Shown: in pieces, positions 25,836-36,151 of the stretch
How positions within the stretch are numbered: position 1 is the stretch's first letter
Layout: the number at the start of each line of letters is the position of its first letter
Source: Neorhizobium galegae bv. orientalis str. HAMBI 540
Lineage (GTDB): Bacteria; Pseudomonadota; Alphaproteobacteria; Rhizobiales; Rhizobiaceae
Assembly: GCF_000731315.1 (NCBI RefSeq)
Contig: NZ_HG938353.1
Location: 3,162,001-3,226,000 of the forward strand
Reading direction: 5' to 3'
DNA length: 64,000 nucleotides
Notes under the pieces: generated by a model
What the model saw: only the letters and a program-made list of their open reading frames with translations
Told to the model about the DNA's origin: nothing
Databases searched by the model: none
Translations under genes and position numbers: made by a program

Positions 25836-25977
25836 AGCGATTTGGTCAGGATAATCAGGAGAATACAATGCTTCGCACACAGACCAAAATCTAATAGGGT
25901 TGCTTCGCTAGGATCACTATTCGAGATCCTTGGTAAAAGACGCGCTCGTGCCGACTAAGTCGGCACGAGCTTTTTTT
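25836..25977 (+). ncRNA. Candidate small RNA of about 140 nt
   Basis: A sigma-70-like promoter starts right after the stop codon of the upstream gene: TTGGAA at 25801-25806, a 17-nt spacer, and TATATT at 25824-25829. From a start near 25836 the transcript would run through a 6-bp hairpin (25910-25915 with 25925-25930) into a very strong terminator (25944-25977). The next gene is on the other strand, so the promoter-terminator unit serves no obvious coding gene. An 8-codon ORF (MLRTQTKI, 25868-25894) with AGGAG 6 nt upstream lies inside and may be translated. Confidence 0.5.
25944..25977 (+). terminator. Strong Rho-independent terminator
   Basis: A perfect 12-bp stem (GCTCGTGCCGAC and its complement) has a TAA loop and is followed by seven T residues. 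It ends the candidate small RNA and any read-through from the gene at 25240-25800. Confidence 0.92.
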
Positions 25978-25985
25978 ATGAAATC

Positions 25986-27158
25986 CTAAAGCTTCACCCA
26001 GGCCCCGTTCTTCTTCGACGACGCCACGCATGCCTCGACGAACGCCACCCCCTTCACGCCGTCGTCGACGGTCGGATAGATTACCGCCTTGTCTACCGCG
26101 ACGCCTTGTCTGACGGCATTGATGGCGCGGGCGGCTTCCGTGTAGATGGTCGCAAACGCTTCCAGATAACCTTCCGGATGACCGGACGGGATGCGGCTGA
26201 CGCGTCCTGCCGCGGCACCGGATCCGGCGCCGTTGCGGGTGATCAAGCGCTTCGGTTCGCCGAACGGCGTGAACCACAGATAGTTCGGATCCGCCTGCAC
26301 CCATTCGATGCCGCCCTTGGTGCCGTAGACGCGGATCTTCAGGCCGTTCTCATGGCCGGGCGCCACCTGGCTGCACCAGAGCATGCCCTTGGCGCCGCCC
26401 TCGTAGCGCAGCATCACGTGGGCGTTGTCGTCGAGACGGCGGCCTTCGACAAAACTGTCGAGATCGGCGGCGAGACTTTCGAGCGTCAGCCCGGTGACGA
26501 AGGCGGCGAGGTTATAGGCATGCGTGCCGATATCGCCGGTCGAACCGCCGGCACCCGACTGGGCAGGATCGGTACGCCAGACGGCCTGTTTGGCGCCGGT
26601 CTGTTCCACCGCCTCGGTCAGCCAGTCCTGCGGGTATTCGACCTGCACGACGCGGATCTTTCCGAGTTCGCCGTTTGCGACCATTTCGCGGGCCTGCCGC
26701 ACCATCGGATAGCCGGTGTAATTATGTGTAAGGATGAACAGCGCCCCGCTCTCGTCGGCCGCCTTCTTCATCTTCTTGGCGTCAGCAAGATTGGACGTCA
26801 GGGGCTTATCGCAGATGACGTGGATGCCGCGCTTCAAAAATTCCTTGGCCGCCTCGTAATGCACGTGGTTCGGCGTGACGATCGACACCGCCTCGATGCC
26901 GTCCTTCAACCGCGCCTCGCGGATCGCCATCTCCTTGTAGGAACCGTAGGTGCGCGACGGATCGAGACCGAGATCGCGGCCCGAGGCAATCGCCTTTTCC
27001 GGCGTCGACGACAACGCGCCGGCGACCAGATCGAACTGGTCGTCCAGCCTCGCCGCCATCCGGTGCACCGCCCCGATGAACGCCCCCGCCCCGCCGCCGA
27101 CCATGCCGAGCCGGATGCGCGGCTCCCGCGCCTGTTCGTCCTTGCCTTCGATTGCCAT
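25986..27158 (-). CDS. Gfo/Idh/MocA family oxidoreductase
   Basis: This 390-aa NAD(P)-dependent dehydrogenase has an N-terminal Rossmann domain with GMVGGGAGAF (18-27), the catalytic-lysine motif CDKPL (K118; EKP in most members) and the catalytic pair region GDIGTHAYN (D209, H213). Members oxidise cyclitols, sugars or their 3-keto derivatives. It shares its strand with a TIM-barrel isomerase and sugar ABC genes upstream, so it probably acts in the same catabolic route; the pair could be part of a 3-keto-sugar pathway. The substrate is unknown. Only 8 bp separate its stop from the small-RNA terminator. Confidence 0.88.
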   Translation of the reverse strand: MAIEGKDEQAREPRIRLGMVGGGAGAFIGAVHRMAARLDDQFDLVAGALSSTPEKAIASGRDLGLDPSRTYGSYKEMAIREARLKDGIEAVSIVTPNHVHYEAAKEFLKRGIHVICDKPLTSNLADAKKMKKAADESGALFILTHNYTGYPMVRQAREMVANGELGKIRVVQVEYPQDWLTEAVEQTGAKQAVWRTDPAQSGAGGSTGDIGTHAYNLAAFVTGLTLESLAADLDSFVEGRRLDDNAHVMLRYEGGAKGMLWCSQVAPGHENGLKIRVYGTKGGIEWVQADPNYLWFTPFGEPKRLITRNGAGSGAAAGRVSRIPSGHPEGYLEAFATIYTEAARAINAVRQGVAVDKAVIYPTVDDGVKGVAFVEACVASSKKNGAWVKL

Positions 27159-27204
27159 GATGTTTCTCCTAGAAAATTTGAATATGGATGGGGCTGTCGG
27201 GCAA

Positions 27205-27618
27205 TCAGGAGCCCTTGATGACTTTGCGCGGCCGGCCGCCCTTGGCGCCGTTGGCGCGGCTCGCGGCGATCTTTGCCGGCGACTTGGACTGTCCGCCGCG
27301 ACGTTGTGCTTCCATGAAGGTCCGGCTGCCGAAGACGCCGCTCATGAGACCAGAAATCGAATAGTCCACATCGAGGCTTTCCCAATGCAGGCCGGTTTCC
27401 CCGAGCAGCTCGACTTCGGCCAGCTGTTCATCCTCTGCCTCCGTGAGGCCTTCGAGCGAACGAGCAGGGACCATGAAAGCGGCCCCATTGGCGAACTCCA
27501 CGACGATGCGGCCTGAAGGCGCGTCGAAACGGACGGAGACTGGCACGGGCCTTTGCGCCCGCTCCGTATCCCACCGTCGTTTTGCCTGGGTGAGTTCGGC
27601 ATCCGTGATCTCAACCAT
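27205..27618 (-). CDS. DUF2442 domain protein
   Basis: This 137-aa protein has a DUF2442 domain (about 1-90; VSVRFDAPSGRIVVEFANGAAFMVPARSLEGL) and a basic C-terminal tail (SRANGAKGGRPRK) resembling an AT-hook-like GRP motif. It starts at 27618 after GGAGAAAG and overlaps the preceding DUF4160 gene by 8 nt. These two families are very often adjacent and behave like a two-component toxin-antitoxin-style cassette, but I know of no firm biochemical role. The GRP tail suggests DNA contact, so this may be the regulatory partner. Confidence 0.82.
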   Translation of the reverse strand: MVEITDAELTQAKRRWDTERAQRPVPVSVRFDAPSGRIVVEFANGAAFMVPARSLEGLTEAEDEQLAEVELLGETGLHWESLDVDYSISGLMSGVFGSRTFMEAQRRGGQSKSPAKIAASRANGAKGGRPRKVIKGS

Positions 27619-27838
27619 GGTACTTTCTCCACGTCTCCCGGAATAACTGCCGGTTGGCCTCGACAACCTCGGCAGCTCGGCGAACGTCTCGGTCGGACAT
27701 CCCGCCCTGGGTCAGGACCTTCAGTGTCTCGATATCGATCCGCGCTTCGCCGTCGCCATAGACATGCACATGAGGGGGCTCATGGTCCGCCGTGTAGATG
27801 ACGAACCGCAGGCCGTGCTGCCGCAGGACGGTGACCAT
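27611..27838 (-). CDS. DUF4160 domain protein
   Basis: This 75-aa protein matches DUF4160 (VIYTADHEPPHVHVYGDGEARIDIETL). The HEPPHVHV stretch is the invariant core, with three histidines that could bind metal or catalyse. Its end overlaps the start of the DUF2442 gene by 8 nt, so both proteins are coupled and made in this order. It sits directly after a mosaic repeat and inside the sugar gene block, interrupting it, which fits a mobile cassette. Confidence 0.82.
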   Translation of the reverse strand: MVTVLRQHGLRFVIYTADHEPPHVHVYGDGEARIDIETLKVLTQGGMSDRDVRRAAEVVEANRQLFRETWRKYHG

Positions 27839-27894
27839 ATATCAATAACCCAACTTGTTAGGTATCTCAAGTTCGTCTCCTGTGGTGGAAATGC

Positions 27895-28030
27895 CCCTCA
27901 TCCGCCTGCCGGCACCTTCTCCCCGCTAACGGGGAGAAGGACAGGTGCCGCGACCTCTCCGCCACTCTTCAGCGTTACACATGGCAAGTCCCCTCTCCCC
28001 GCTAACGGGGAGAGGGTTAGGGTGAGGGGC
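27895..28030. repeat. Mosaic palindromic intergenic repeat, copy 1
   Basis: This ~136-bp element begins GCCCCTCATCCGCC and ends GGTGAGGGGC, which are inverted complements. It contains two hairpins built around CTCCCCG...CGGGGAG. A second copy of the same architecture lies at 34524-34660. It is of the type found repeatedly in Rhizobiaceae intergenic regions. It fills the gap between the DUF4160 gene and the isomerase. Confidence 0.8.
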
Positions 28031-28055
28031 TGGCATCCGCGCGAGCGTCCCGGGC

Positions 28056-29108
28056 CTAAAGCCCCAGCATCCGCCTGTTCGCCGCTTCATCCGTCCCGCC
28101 GCTGGCAAAATCGTCAAATGCCTTTTCGGTGACGCGGATAATGTGGGCCTTCACGAATTCTGCGCCTTCGCGGGCTCCGTCCTCGGAATTCTTCAGCGCG
28201 CATTCCCACTCGACCACGGCCCAGCCGTCGAAATCGTTGGCGGTCATCTTGGAGAAGACCGAGCCGAAATCGACCTGGCCGTCACCGAGCGAGCGAAAGC
28301 GGCCGGCGCGGCCGACCCAGCCCTGGTAACCGCCGTAGACGCCCTGACGGCCGGTCGGATTGAATTCCGCGTCCTTGACGTGGAACATCTTGATCCGGTC
28401 CTTGTAGATGTCGATGTTGTCGAGATAGTCCAGGCATTGCAGCACGTAATGCGACGGGTCGTAGAGCATGTTGGCCCGCGAGTGGTTCTTCACCCGCTCC
28501 AGGAACATCTCGAAGGTGACGCCGTCATGCAGGTCTTCGCCGGGATGGATTTCGTAACAGACGTCGACGCCGCAGGAATCGGCATGGTCGAGGATCGGCG
28601 TCCAGCGCTTGGCGAGTTCATCGAAGGCGGTTTCGACCAGGCCGGCCGGGCGCTGCGGCCACGGATACATATAGGGCCAGGCAAGCGCGCCGGAAAAGGT
28701 CGCATGCGCCTTGATGCCGAGATGCTTCGAGGCGGTGAGCGCCATCTTGACCTGCTCGACGGCCCAGGCCTGGCGTGCTTTCGGATTGCCGCGCACCTCG
28801 GGCGCTGCAAATCCGTCGAATCCCTCGTCATAGGCCGGATGCACGGCGACGAGCTGGCCCTGGAGATGAGTGGAAAGCTCCGTCACCTCGACGCCGTTCG
28901 CCCGCGCCACGCCGGCAAATTCGTCGCAATAATCCTTGGAGGACGAGGCCTTCTTGAGGTCGATGAGCTGGCCGGCCCAGGTCGGTACCTGTACGCCAAC
29001 ATAACCCTTGTCGGCCGCCCATTTGGTGATCCCGTCCCACGTATTGAACGGTGCCGCATCGCCCGCGAACTGGCCGAGAAAGATGGCCGGGCCCTTGATC
29101 GTCTTCAT
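28056..29108 (-). CDS. TIM-barrel sugar isomerase/epimerase
   Basis: This 350-aa protein belongs to the xylose-isomerase-like TIM-barrel superfamily (COG1082). Metal ligands are visible in VCYEIHPGED, NMLYDPSHYVLQ, FHVKDAEF and AVVEWECAL (the usual Glu-Asp-His-Glu set). It starts at 29108 after GAGGAAAAA. Relatives act on keto-sugars, inositol or 3-keto-glycosides. It follows the ABC transporter genes on the same strand and precedes the Gfo/Idh gene, so the three probably form a catabolic route, though a mobile repeat and the DUF4160/2442 pair lie between. Confidence 0.87.
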   Translation of the reverse strand: MKTIKGPAIFLGQFAGDAAPFNTWDGITKWAADKGYVGVQVPTWAGQLIDLKKASSSKDYCDEFAGVARANGVEVTELSTHLQGQLVAVHPAYDEGFDGFAAPEVRGNPKARQAWAVEQVKMALTASKHLGIKAHATFSGALAWPYMYPWPQRPAGLVETAFDELAKRWTPILDHADSCGVDVCYEIHPGEDLHDGVTFEMFLERVKNHSRANMLYDPSHYVLQCLDYLDNIDIYKDRIKMFHVKDAEFNPTGRQGVYGGYQGWVGRAGRFRSLGDGQVDFGSVFSKMTANDFDGWAVVEWECALKNSEDGAREGAEFVKAHIIRVTEKAFDDFASGGTDEAANRRMLGL

Positions 29109-29153
29109 GATTTTTCCTCTTCGAACATGGCGTGCCTGGATTTCTCCTCCTCC

Positions 29154-29268
29154 CTCATTCCTGTGCTTGTCACAAGAATCCAGTGCGCCCAAGTCCTTGG
29201 GCGCGGGAGAGCCTTTTCACGGCGCAGACGCGCCGTGGCTGGATTCCTGTGACAAGCACAGGAATGAG
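29154..29268. repeat. Three-hairpin mosaic repeat element
   Basis: Outer 30-bp arms (29154-29183 with 29239-29268, one mismatch) enclose two further perfect hairpins: 29185-29193 with 29196-29204, and 29218-29225 with 29230-29237. The cloverleaf-like layout is typical of rhizobial intergenic mosaic elements. It lies between the binding-protein gene and the isomerase gene. Confidence 0.8.
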
Positions 29269-29325
29269 GGTGAGGTTATGGCCGTGTCCGCAAAAAAATA
29301 GAGGCGGGCACGGCCGTGTTGATTA

Positions 29326-30276
29326 TCAGAACGGCGAATCCGGGAAGTAGAAGTTCTTCGCATTGTCCTTCGTCACCAGCGTGGCGTCGAGGATGTAGGT
29401 GCCGCTGACCGGGACCTTGTCGTAAAAATTGCCGGCTGTGAGTTCCATGGCGGTCGCCACCATTGCCGGCGGATAGAGAACGTCGACGGGGATCATCTTG
29501 TCGCCGTCCATGACCTTCTTCACCATGTCCTTGGAGCCCGCGCCGCCGACCACATACTTGATGTCGGTGCGCTTGGCCTGGGCGATGGCTTCGAGAACGC
29601 CGACGGCCATGTCGTCGTCCTGGCACCATACGACATCGATCTTCTGGTGCTTGGTCAGGAAATCCTGCATCACCTTGAACGCGTCGTCGCGGCTCCAGTT
29701 GCCGAACTGGCGATCGAGGATCTTCACCTTGGAGCCGGCAATGCCCTTGTCGAAACCGTCCTGGCGCTGCTGGTCGATCGGGATCGGCAGGCCGCGGATG
29801 ATGACGACCTGTGCGTCCGGCGTGGTCTTCTTGATATATTCGCCGGCGACCTGGCCGAGTGCCGGATTGTTGCCGGCGACATAAAGGTCACGGATGGTGC
29901 TGTCGTTGACGGAAGGCGCGCGGTCAACCAGCGCCACGAACGTGCCCTTGTCCTTGACCTGCTGGATGGCGTTGACGAGCGGATCCGGATCGGACGGCAG
30001 GATGACCAGCGCGTCGAGCCCCTGGACCGCGAGATCCTGCACGGCGTTTGCCTGGCTTGCCGCATCCGGTGAGGTCTTGACGATGACGTTGAGGCCCGGA
30101 TGCTCCTTCATCAGCAGCTTGGCGACGCGTTCGGCATGGAACACCACGCCGGCGGTCCAGCCGTGGTCCGCAGCCGGAATGGAAACGCCGATCGTCACCT
30201 TTTTGTCCTGTGCGAAGGCGGTGCCGGCAAGAAGTGCCAGCGACGCCACGGCCAGTCCCAAAATTTGTCTGCGCAT
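29326..30276 (-). CDS. Sugar ABC transporter, substrate-binding protein (RbsB-like)
   Basis: This 316-aa periplasmic protein has a 22-residue signal peptide (cleaved after AFA) and the type I binding-protein fold of the ribose/xylose family: KKVTIGVSIPAADHGWTAGV, QGLDALVILPSDPDPLV, DRAPSVNDSTIRDLYVAGNN. It should bind a monosaccharide or related polyol for the permease and ATPase upstream. A long GGGAGAGAG site precedes the start. It is the last transporter gene, 102 bp after the permease. The sugar is not determined; xylose is plausible from the neighbouring xylAB. Confidence 0.9.
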   Translation of the reverse strand: MRRQILGLAVASLALLAGTAFAQDKKVTIGVSIPAADHGWTAGVVFHAERVAKLLMKEHPGLNVIVKTSPDAASQANAVQDLAVQGLDALVILPSDPDPLVNAIQQVKDKGTFVALVDRAPSVNDSTIRDLYVAGNNPALGQVAGEYIKKTTPDAQVVIIRGLPIPIDQQRQDGFDKGIAGSKVKILDRQFGNWSRDDAFKVMQDFLTKHQKIDVVWCQDDDMAVGVLEAIAQAKRTDIKYVVGGAGSKDMVKKVMDGDKMIPVDVLYPPAMVATAMELTAGNFYDKVPVSGTYILDATLVTKDNAKNFYFPDSPF

Positions 30277-30378
30277 TGTTTCTCTCTCCCACAATATCAG
30301 GGTCTTTAATATTCCAGGACCGGGCGCGACCCATCAGCCCGGTCAATTTACGTCGTGACCCAAATCCGCTTCAGCGGC

Positions 30379-31379
30379 CTACCTCCGCATCAGCGACCTT
30401 TGAACCAGCATGGCGATGATGATGATCGCTCCCTGGATGGCGCCGATCAGGTATTCGCTGACGAAGTTGGACAACAGCATGATGTTGCCGACGATCTCCA
30501 GAATGAAGGCGCCGCAGATCGTACCCCAGATGCGGCCGACTCCGCCCCGGAGCGCCGTTCCGCCGACAACGACGGCGGTAATCGCCTGCAGTTCCCAGAA
30601 GCTGCCGGTCGTGGCGGACGTCGAGCCGAGGCGCGGCACGTAGAGCAGCACGGCGACTGCGACGCAGAGACCCTGGATGACATAGGTGACGGTGCGCACC
30701 CGGTTGATCGAAATGCCGGAATAACGGGCCACGTCCTCATTCGAGCCGACCGCGGTGACATGCCGGCCGTAGCGGGTGCGGTAGAGCACGAAGGCGGCGA
30801 TGGCGGCGGTGACGAAGATGACAATGATCGGCACCGGCACGCCGACGAACGAGCCGGAATAGACCGGCCGGTAGAGCGCCAGAATATCGCGGTCGCGCAC
30901 GGTGATCGCGCCCCCCTGGCTGAGCCAGGTGGTAAGGCCGCGATAGATGCCCATCGTGCCGAGAGTGGCGATGAAGGGTTCGATCCTGCCGATCGTGGTG
31001 ATCAGGCCGTTGGCGAGCCCGCAGACGGCGCCGATCGCAATTGCCAGCGCCATGCCGGCAACCAGCGCCAGCGCCGGATCGGCAATCGTTCCCGAGTTCA
31101 GGAACAGGATCATCAGGCTGGCAACGAAGGCGAGCATGGCGCCGACCGAAAGGTCGAGCCCGCCCGAAGTGATCACATAGGTCGCGCCGAGCGCGATGAC
31201 GGCGATGAAGGAACTGCGCGTCACGACGTTCAACAGGTTGGCGGACGTCATGAAATTCGGGTTGGCGAAGTAACCGAGCACCAGGAGAAGGGCGAGCGCG
31301 ATGAACGGCGCGATCGCCGCCATGTCCCAGTCCTTGGAGGTCTTCGGCGCCTTGGCCGTTTCGGTCGCGACATTCGCCA

Positions 31380-31380
<1 letters not shown>
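30379..31380 (-). CDS. Sugar ABC transporter, permease (RbsC-like)
   Basis: This 333-aa inner-membrane permease of the ribose/xylose/galactose class has about ten hydrophobic helices, with the conserved TYVITSGGLDLSVGAML and NEDVARYSGISINRV segments. The start codon ATG at 31380 shares one base with the stop of the ATPase gene (TGATG), so translation is coupled. A GTG at 31383 is less likely. It partners the ATPase and binding protein of the same operon. Confidence 0.92.
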
Positions 31381-32903
<1,523 letters not shown>

Positions 32904-33023
32904 CGCGCGCCACCCATGATCATAGGGCAACGCACGGCCCGACAGCGAACCGCTGCGTTACCGACAGCACGCCTGTATATGATAATCTGCACCCAAGCTC
33001 CTCCCATGAGAACGCTAGCCCAG

Positions 33024-33040
33024 ATTCTGAGGTACGTAAA
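33024..33040. promoter_or_regulatory. Putative XylR operator upstream of the sugar ABC operon
   Basis: ATTCTGAGGTACGTAAA is identical over 17 bp to the site at 37222-37238 in front of the lacI-type gene. Both have the same orientation relative to minus-strand transcription. It lies 121 bp upstream of the ATPase start. Confidence 0.65.
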
Positions 33041-33139
33041 GCAGATTTCCCGTAAGCCAAGCGGGAACGTGTAGGAAGGTTTTGTACAAATCATCTTCCG
33101 GTTGACGATTGCGGCCGTCTCGTTTGGCGCAAGCTTGGT

Positions 33140-33165
33140 GAGGGTGAGGCGCCGGCCTCACCCTC
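33140..33165 (-). terminator. Hairpin after xylA
   Basis: A perfect 11-bp stem (GAGGGTGAGGC and its complement) has a 4-nt loop and begins 9 bp past the xylA stop. No U-run follows on the minus strand, so it may be a weak terminator or a stable mRNA end that separates xylA from the ABC operon. Confidence 0.5.
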
Positions 33166-33173
33166 TGTCTTCA

Positions 33174-34484
33174 TCAAACGTAACGATTGACGACGTTTTC
33201 CAGGTATTCCTGGCGGCCGGACTTCGGTTCCGGGTTGATGTCCTGCTTCTCGACCCAGGAGGCGATGTCGTCGAGCTTGTATTCGCCGCGTAGCATCTTC
33301 TGGTACTCGGGGCTGTCCCACTTGGCGTAGCGTTCGTCGAGCGGCTTCTTGAGCGCGCCGTCATCGATCATCTTTGCCGCCGCCTTGAGGCCGCGGGCGC
33401 AGCAATCCATGCCGCCGATATGGCCGATCAGCAGGTCCTGCGGATCGAGCGACTGGCGGCGCAGCTTGGAGTCGAAATTGGTGCCGCCGTTGACGAAACC
33501 GCCGCCCGCCAGAACCTGGTAATAGGCGAGCGCCATTTCCGGCACGTTGTTGGGAAACTGGTCAGTATCCCAACCGGACTGGTAGTCGTTGCGGTTCATG
33601 TCGATCGAGCCGAAAATGCCGAACGCGTTCGCCATCGCCAGTTCGTGCTCGAAGGAATGGCCGGCGAGGATCGCGTGGCCCTGCTCGATATTGACCTTCA
33701 CTTCCTTGTCCAGCCCATGCTTCTGCAGGAAGGCGTAGACGGTCGCGACGTCGTAGTCGTACTGGTGCTTGGTCGGCTCCTGCGGCTTCGGCTCGATCAG
33801 GATCGTACCTTCGAAACCGATCTTGTACTTGTATTCGACCACCAGGTTGAGGAAACGGCCCATCTGGTCGAGTTCGCGCGACAGATCGGTGTTGAGCAGC
33901 GTCTCGTAGCCTTCACGGCCACCCCACAGCACGTAGTTGGCGCCGCCGAGCTTCTTGGTAGCATCGAGGCAGGTCTTCACGGTCGCCGCCGCAAAGGCAA
34001 AGACATCCGGGTCCGGGTTGGTGGCGGCGCCCGACATGTAGCGACGGTTCGAGAACATGTTCGCCGTGCCCCAGAGGAGCTTGGTGCCAGTCTCGGCCTG
34101 CTTCTTCTCGAAATAGTCGACGATCTCGTTGAGATTCTTGGTGTTCTCGGCGAAATTATTGCCTTCCGGACGCACGTCGGCATCGTGGAAGCAGTAGAAG
34201 GGCGAACCGAGCAGCGAGAAGAATTCGAACGCCACGTCGGCCTTCATCTTCGCCGCTTCCATCGTGTCCGAGAACCACGGGCGCTGGAAAGTCTGGCCGC
34301 CAAAGGGGTCGCCGCCCGGCCAGGTGAACGAGTGCCAGTAGGCGACGGCAAACCGGAGGTGATCCTCCATGCGCTTGCCTGCGACGATCTCGTCCGGATT
34401 GTAGTGGCGGAAGGCCAGCGGATTGGTGCTGTCCGGGCCTTCGTATTTGATTTTCTGGATGTCTCCGAAAAAGCCTGTGCTCAT
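33174..34484 (-). CDS. xylA: Xylose isomerase
   Basis: This 436-aa TIM-barrel metalloenzyme converts D-xylose to D-xylulose. The catalytic His/Asp pair is H100 and D103 in CFHDADV, and later metal-site segments [25 protein letters not shown] and [10 protein letters not shown] are intact. Of two neighbouring ATGs, the one at 34484 is chosen, since GAGGAA sits 6 nt upstream; the one at 34490 would leave only 1 nt. It lies between xylB and the ABC operon, all on the minus strand. A mosaic repeat separates it from xylB. Confidence 0.96.
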   Translation of the reverse strand: MSTGFFGDIQKIKYEGPDSTNPLAFRHYNPDEIVAGKRMEDHLRFAVAYWHSFTWPGGDPFGGQTFQRPWFSDTMEAAKMKADVAFEFFSLLGSPFYCFHDADVRPEGNNFAENTKNLNEIVDYFEKKQAETGTKLLWGTANMFSNRRYMSGAATNPDPDVFAFAAATVKTCLDATKKLGGANYVLWGGREGYETLLNTDLSRELDQMGRFLNLVVEYKYKIGFEGTILIEPKPQEPTKHQYDYDVATVYAFLQKHGLDKEVKVNIEQGHAILAGHSFEHELAMANAFGIFGSIDMNRNDYQSGWDTDQFPNNVPEMALAYYQVLAGGGFVNGGTNFDSKLRRQSLDPQDLLIGHIGGMDCCARGLKAAAKMIDDGALKKPLDERYAKWDSPEYQKMLRGEYKLDDIASWVEKQDINPEPKSGRQEYLENVVNRYV

Positions 34485-34523
34485 AGTCATTTCCTCATTG
34501 TGATGTGTTCGATCTTCTTAAGC

Positions 34524-34660
34524 GCCCCTCATCCGCCTGCCGGCACCTTCTCCCCGTAAACGGGGTGAAGGGGACTCGCGGTGAGCTATCCGTCCCCTCG
34601 AACGTCGAGCGAGGCATGTCCCCTCTCCCCGCAAGCGGGGAGAGGGTTAGGGTGAGGGGC
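34524..34660. repeat. Mosaic palindromic intergenic repeat, copy 2
   Basis: This 137-bp element has the same ends (GCCCCTCATCCGCC ... GGTGAGGGGC) and the same two CTCCCCG/CGGGGAG hairpins as the copy at 27895-28030; the central ~45 bp differs. It lies inside the xylB-xylA interval, where it would become part of the polycistronic mRNA. Confidence 0.8.
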
Positions 34661-34671
34661 AAACCTCATAT

Positions 34672-36126
34672 TCAATGCGCCAGCGACCTGATCGCCGGAT
34701 AGAGCGCCCGGTAGCGGGCATATGCGGTGTCGTATGCCTCCAGGAGAGCCGCGACCGGCTCGATGGTCTCGTCCGTCTTCGGTGCTGAGCAGACGGAAAG
34801 CGGGTCGGCACCGGTGGCGGCGATGAGGCCCAGGCGCGCGGCGCCGAAGGCCGCGCCGAAATCGCCGTCCGCCGGAATATCCACCGGCACGCCAAGAGAC
34901 GTGGCGATAGACTGTAGCCAGTAGCGCGAGCGCGAACCGCCGCCGATGGCGGTAACGCGGGAAATCGAGGTGCCGGCGGATTTCAGGGCTTCGAGATTAT
35001 CCCTGATCGCAAAGGTCACCCCTTCCAGCACCGCCTGGGTCAGCACCGACCGGCTGCTTTCGTGTTCGAGGCCGATGAAGGCGCCGCGGATGGCCGCATC
35101 GTTATGCGGTGTGCGCTCGCCGGAGAGATAGGGCAGGAAGGTGACGCTGGAGGGAGCCTTCAACGTATCGCCGAGTTCCTGGGTGAGTTCTGCGGCAGTC
35201 TTGCCGGTAACGAGCGAATACCAGTTGAGCGCATCGGTCGCCGACAGGATGACACCCATCTGGTGCCAGGTTTTCGGCAGCGCGTGGCAGAAGGCATGCA
35301 CGGCACTTTCCGGCTTCGGCAGGTAGGAGGCGTTGGCGGCAAACAACACGCCGGACGTGCCGAGCGACACGAAGGCTTGGCCTTCCGCCACCGTGCCCAT
35401 GCCGCAGGCCGACGCCGCATTGTCCCCTGCCCCGCCGGCGATCACGACGCCTTCGGCCATGCCCCATTTGTAGGAGAGCTCGCCGCGCAGCTTGCCGGCC
35501 TGCTCAGTTCCCTCGACCAGCGACGGCATCTGTTTTTCGTCAAGGCCCGTCGCGGCAAGCAGTTCGGACGACCATTTGCGGGCGCCGGTATCGAGCCAGG
35601 ACGTGCCGGCGGAATCGGACATTTCGGAAATGTGCTCGCCGGTCAGCCAGAGGCGCAGATAATCCTTCGGCAACAGCACCTTGGCGACCTTCGCAAAGAT
35701 CTCCGGCTCGTTATTGGCGACCCAGACGAGCTTCGGGGCGGTGAAGCCCGGGAAGACGATATTGCCGGTGAGCTTGCGGAAGATCGGGTTGGCATCGAGG
35801 GCTGCGGCTTCCTGATGCGAGCGGGTGTCGTTCCAGAGGATGCAAGGCCGCAGCACCTTGTCGTTGCTGTCCAACAGCGTCGCGCCGTGCATCTGGCCGG
35901 AAAGCCCGATGCCCTTCACCGCAGCGAGCTCCTTCGGGAATTTTGCCTTGAGGCCGGCGACAGCCTCTTCGGTGGCGCGGATCCAGTGGGCCGGATCCTG
36001 CTCCGACCAGCCGGAATGCGGACGCGAGACGTCGAGCGAACCGCTCGCCGAACCGATGATCCTCTGATCGCCGTCGATCAGCATCGCCTTCACGCCGGAC
36101 GTACCGAGATCGAGACCGAGATACAT
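34672..36126 (-). CDS. xylB: Xylulokinase
   Basis: This 484-aa FGGY-family kinase phosphorylates D-xylulose. The N-terminal ATPase-fold signature MYLGLDLGTSGVKAMLID, the catalytic Asp region in LSGQMHGATLLD and ILWNDTRS, and the C-terminal GGGSRSRYWLQ segment are present. It starts 25 bp after the LacI-type gene on the same strand, so the order lacI-xylB-xylA is probably one transcription unit, with a repeat element in the xylB-xylA gap. Confidence 0.95.
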   Translation of the reverse strand: MYLGLDLGTSGVKAMLIDGDQRIIGSASGSLDVSRPHSGWSEQDPAHWIRATEEAVAGLKAKFPKELAAVKGIGLSGQMHGATLLDSNDKVLRPCILWNDTRSHQEAAALDANPIFRKLTGNIVFPGFTAPKLVWVANNEPEIFAKVAKVLLPKDYLRLWLTGEHISEMSDSAGTSWLDTGARKWSSELLAATGLDEKQMPSLVEGTEQAGKLRGELSYKWGMAEGVVIAGGAGDNAASACGMGTVAEGQAFVSLGTSGVLFAANASYLPKPESAVHAFCHALPKTWHQMGVILSATDALNWYSLVTGKTAAELTQELGDTLKAPSSVTFLPYLSGERTPHNDAAIRGAFIGLEHESSRSVLTQAVLEGVTFAIRDNLEALKSAGTSISRVTAIGGGSRSRYWLQSIATSLGVPVDIPADGDFGAAFGAARLGLIAATGADPLSVCSAPKTDETIEPVAALLEAYDTAYARYRALYPAIRSLAH

Positions 36127-36151
36127 GGTGTTTCTCCTAATGCTCCACCCT

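Noticed and set aside
29276..29325. Terminator after the sugar-binding protein gene
   Set aside because: A CACGGCCGTG palindrome and a T-run are present on the minus strand, but the palindrome has no loop and they are separated by 11 bases.
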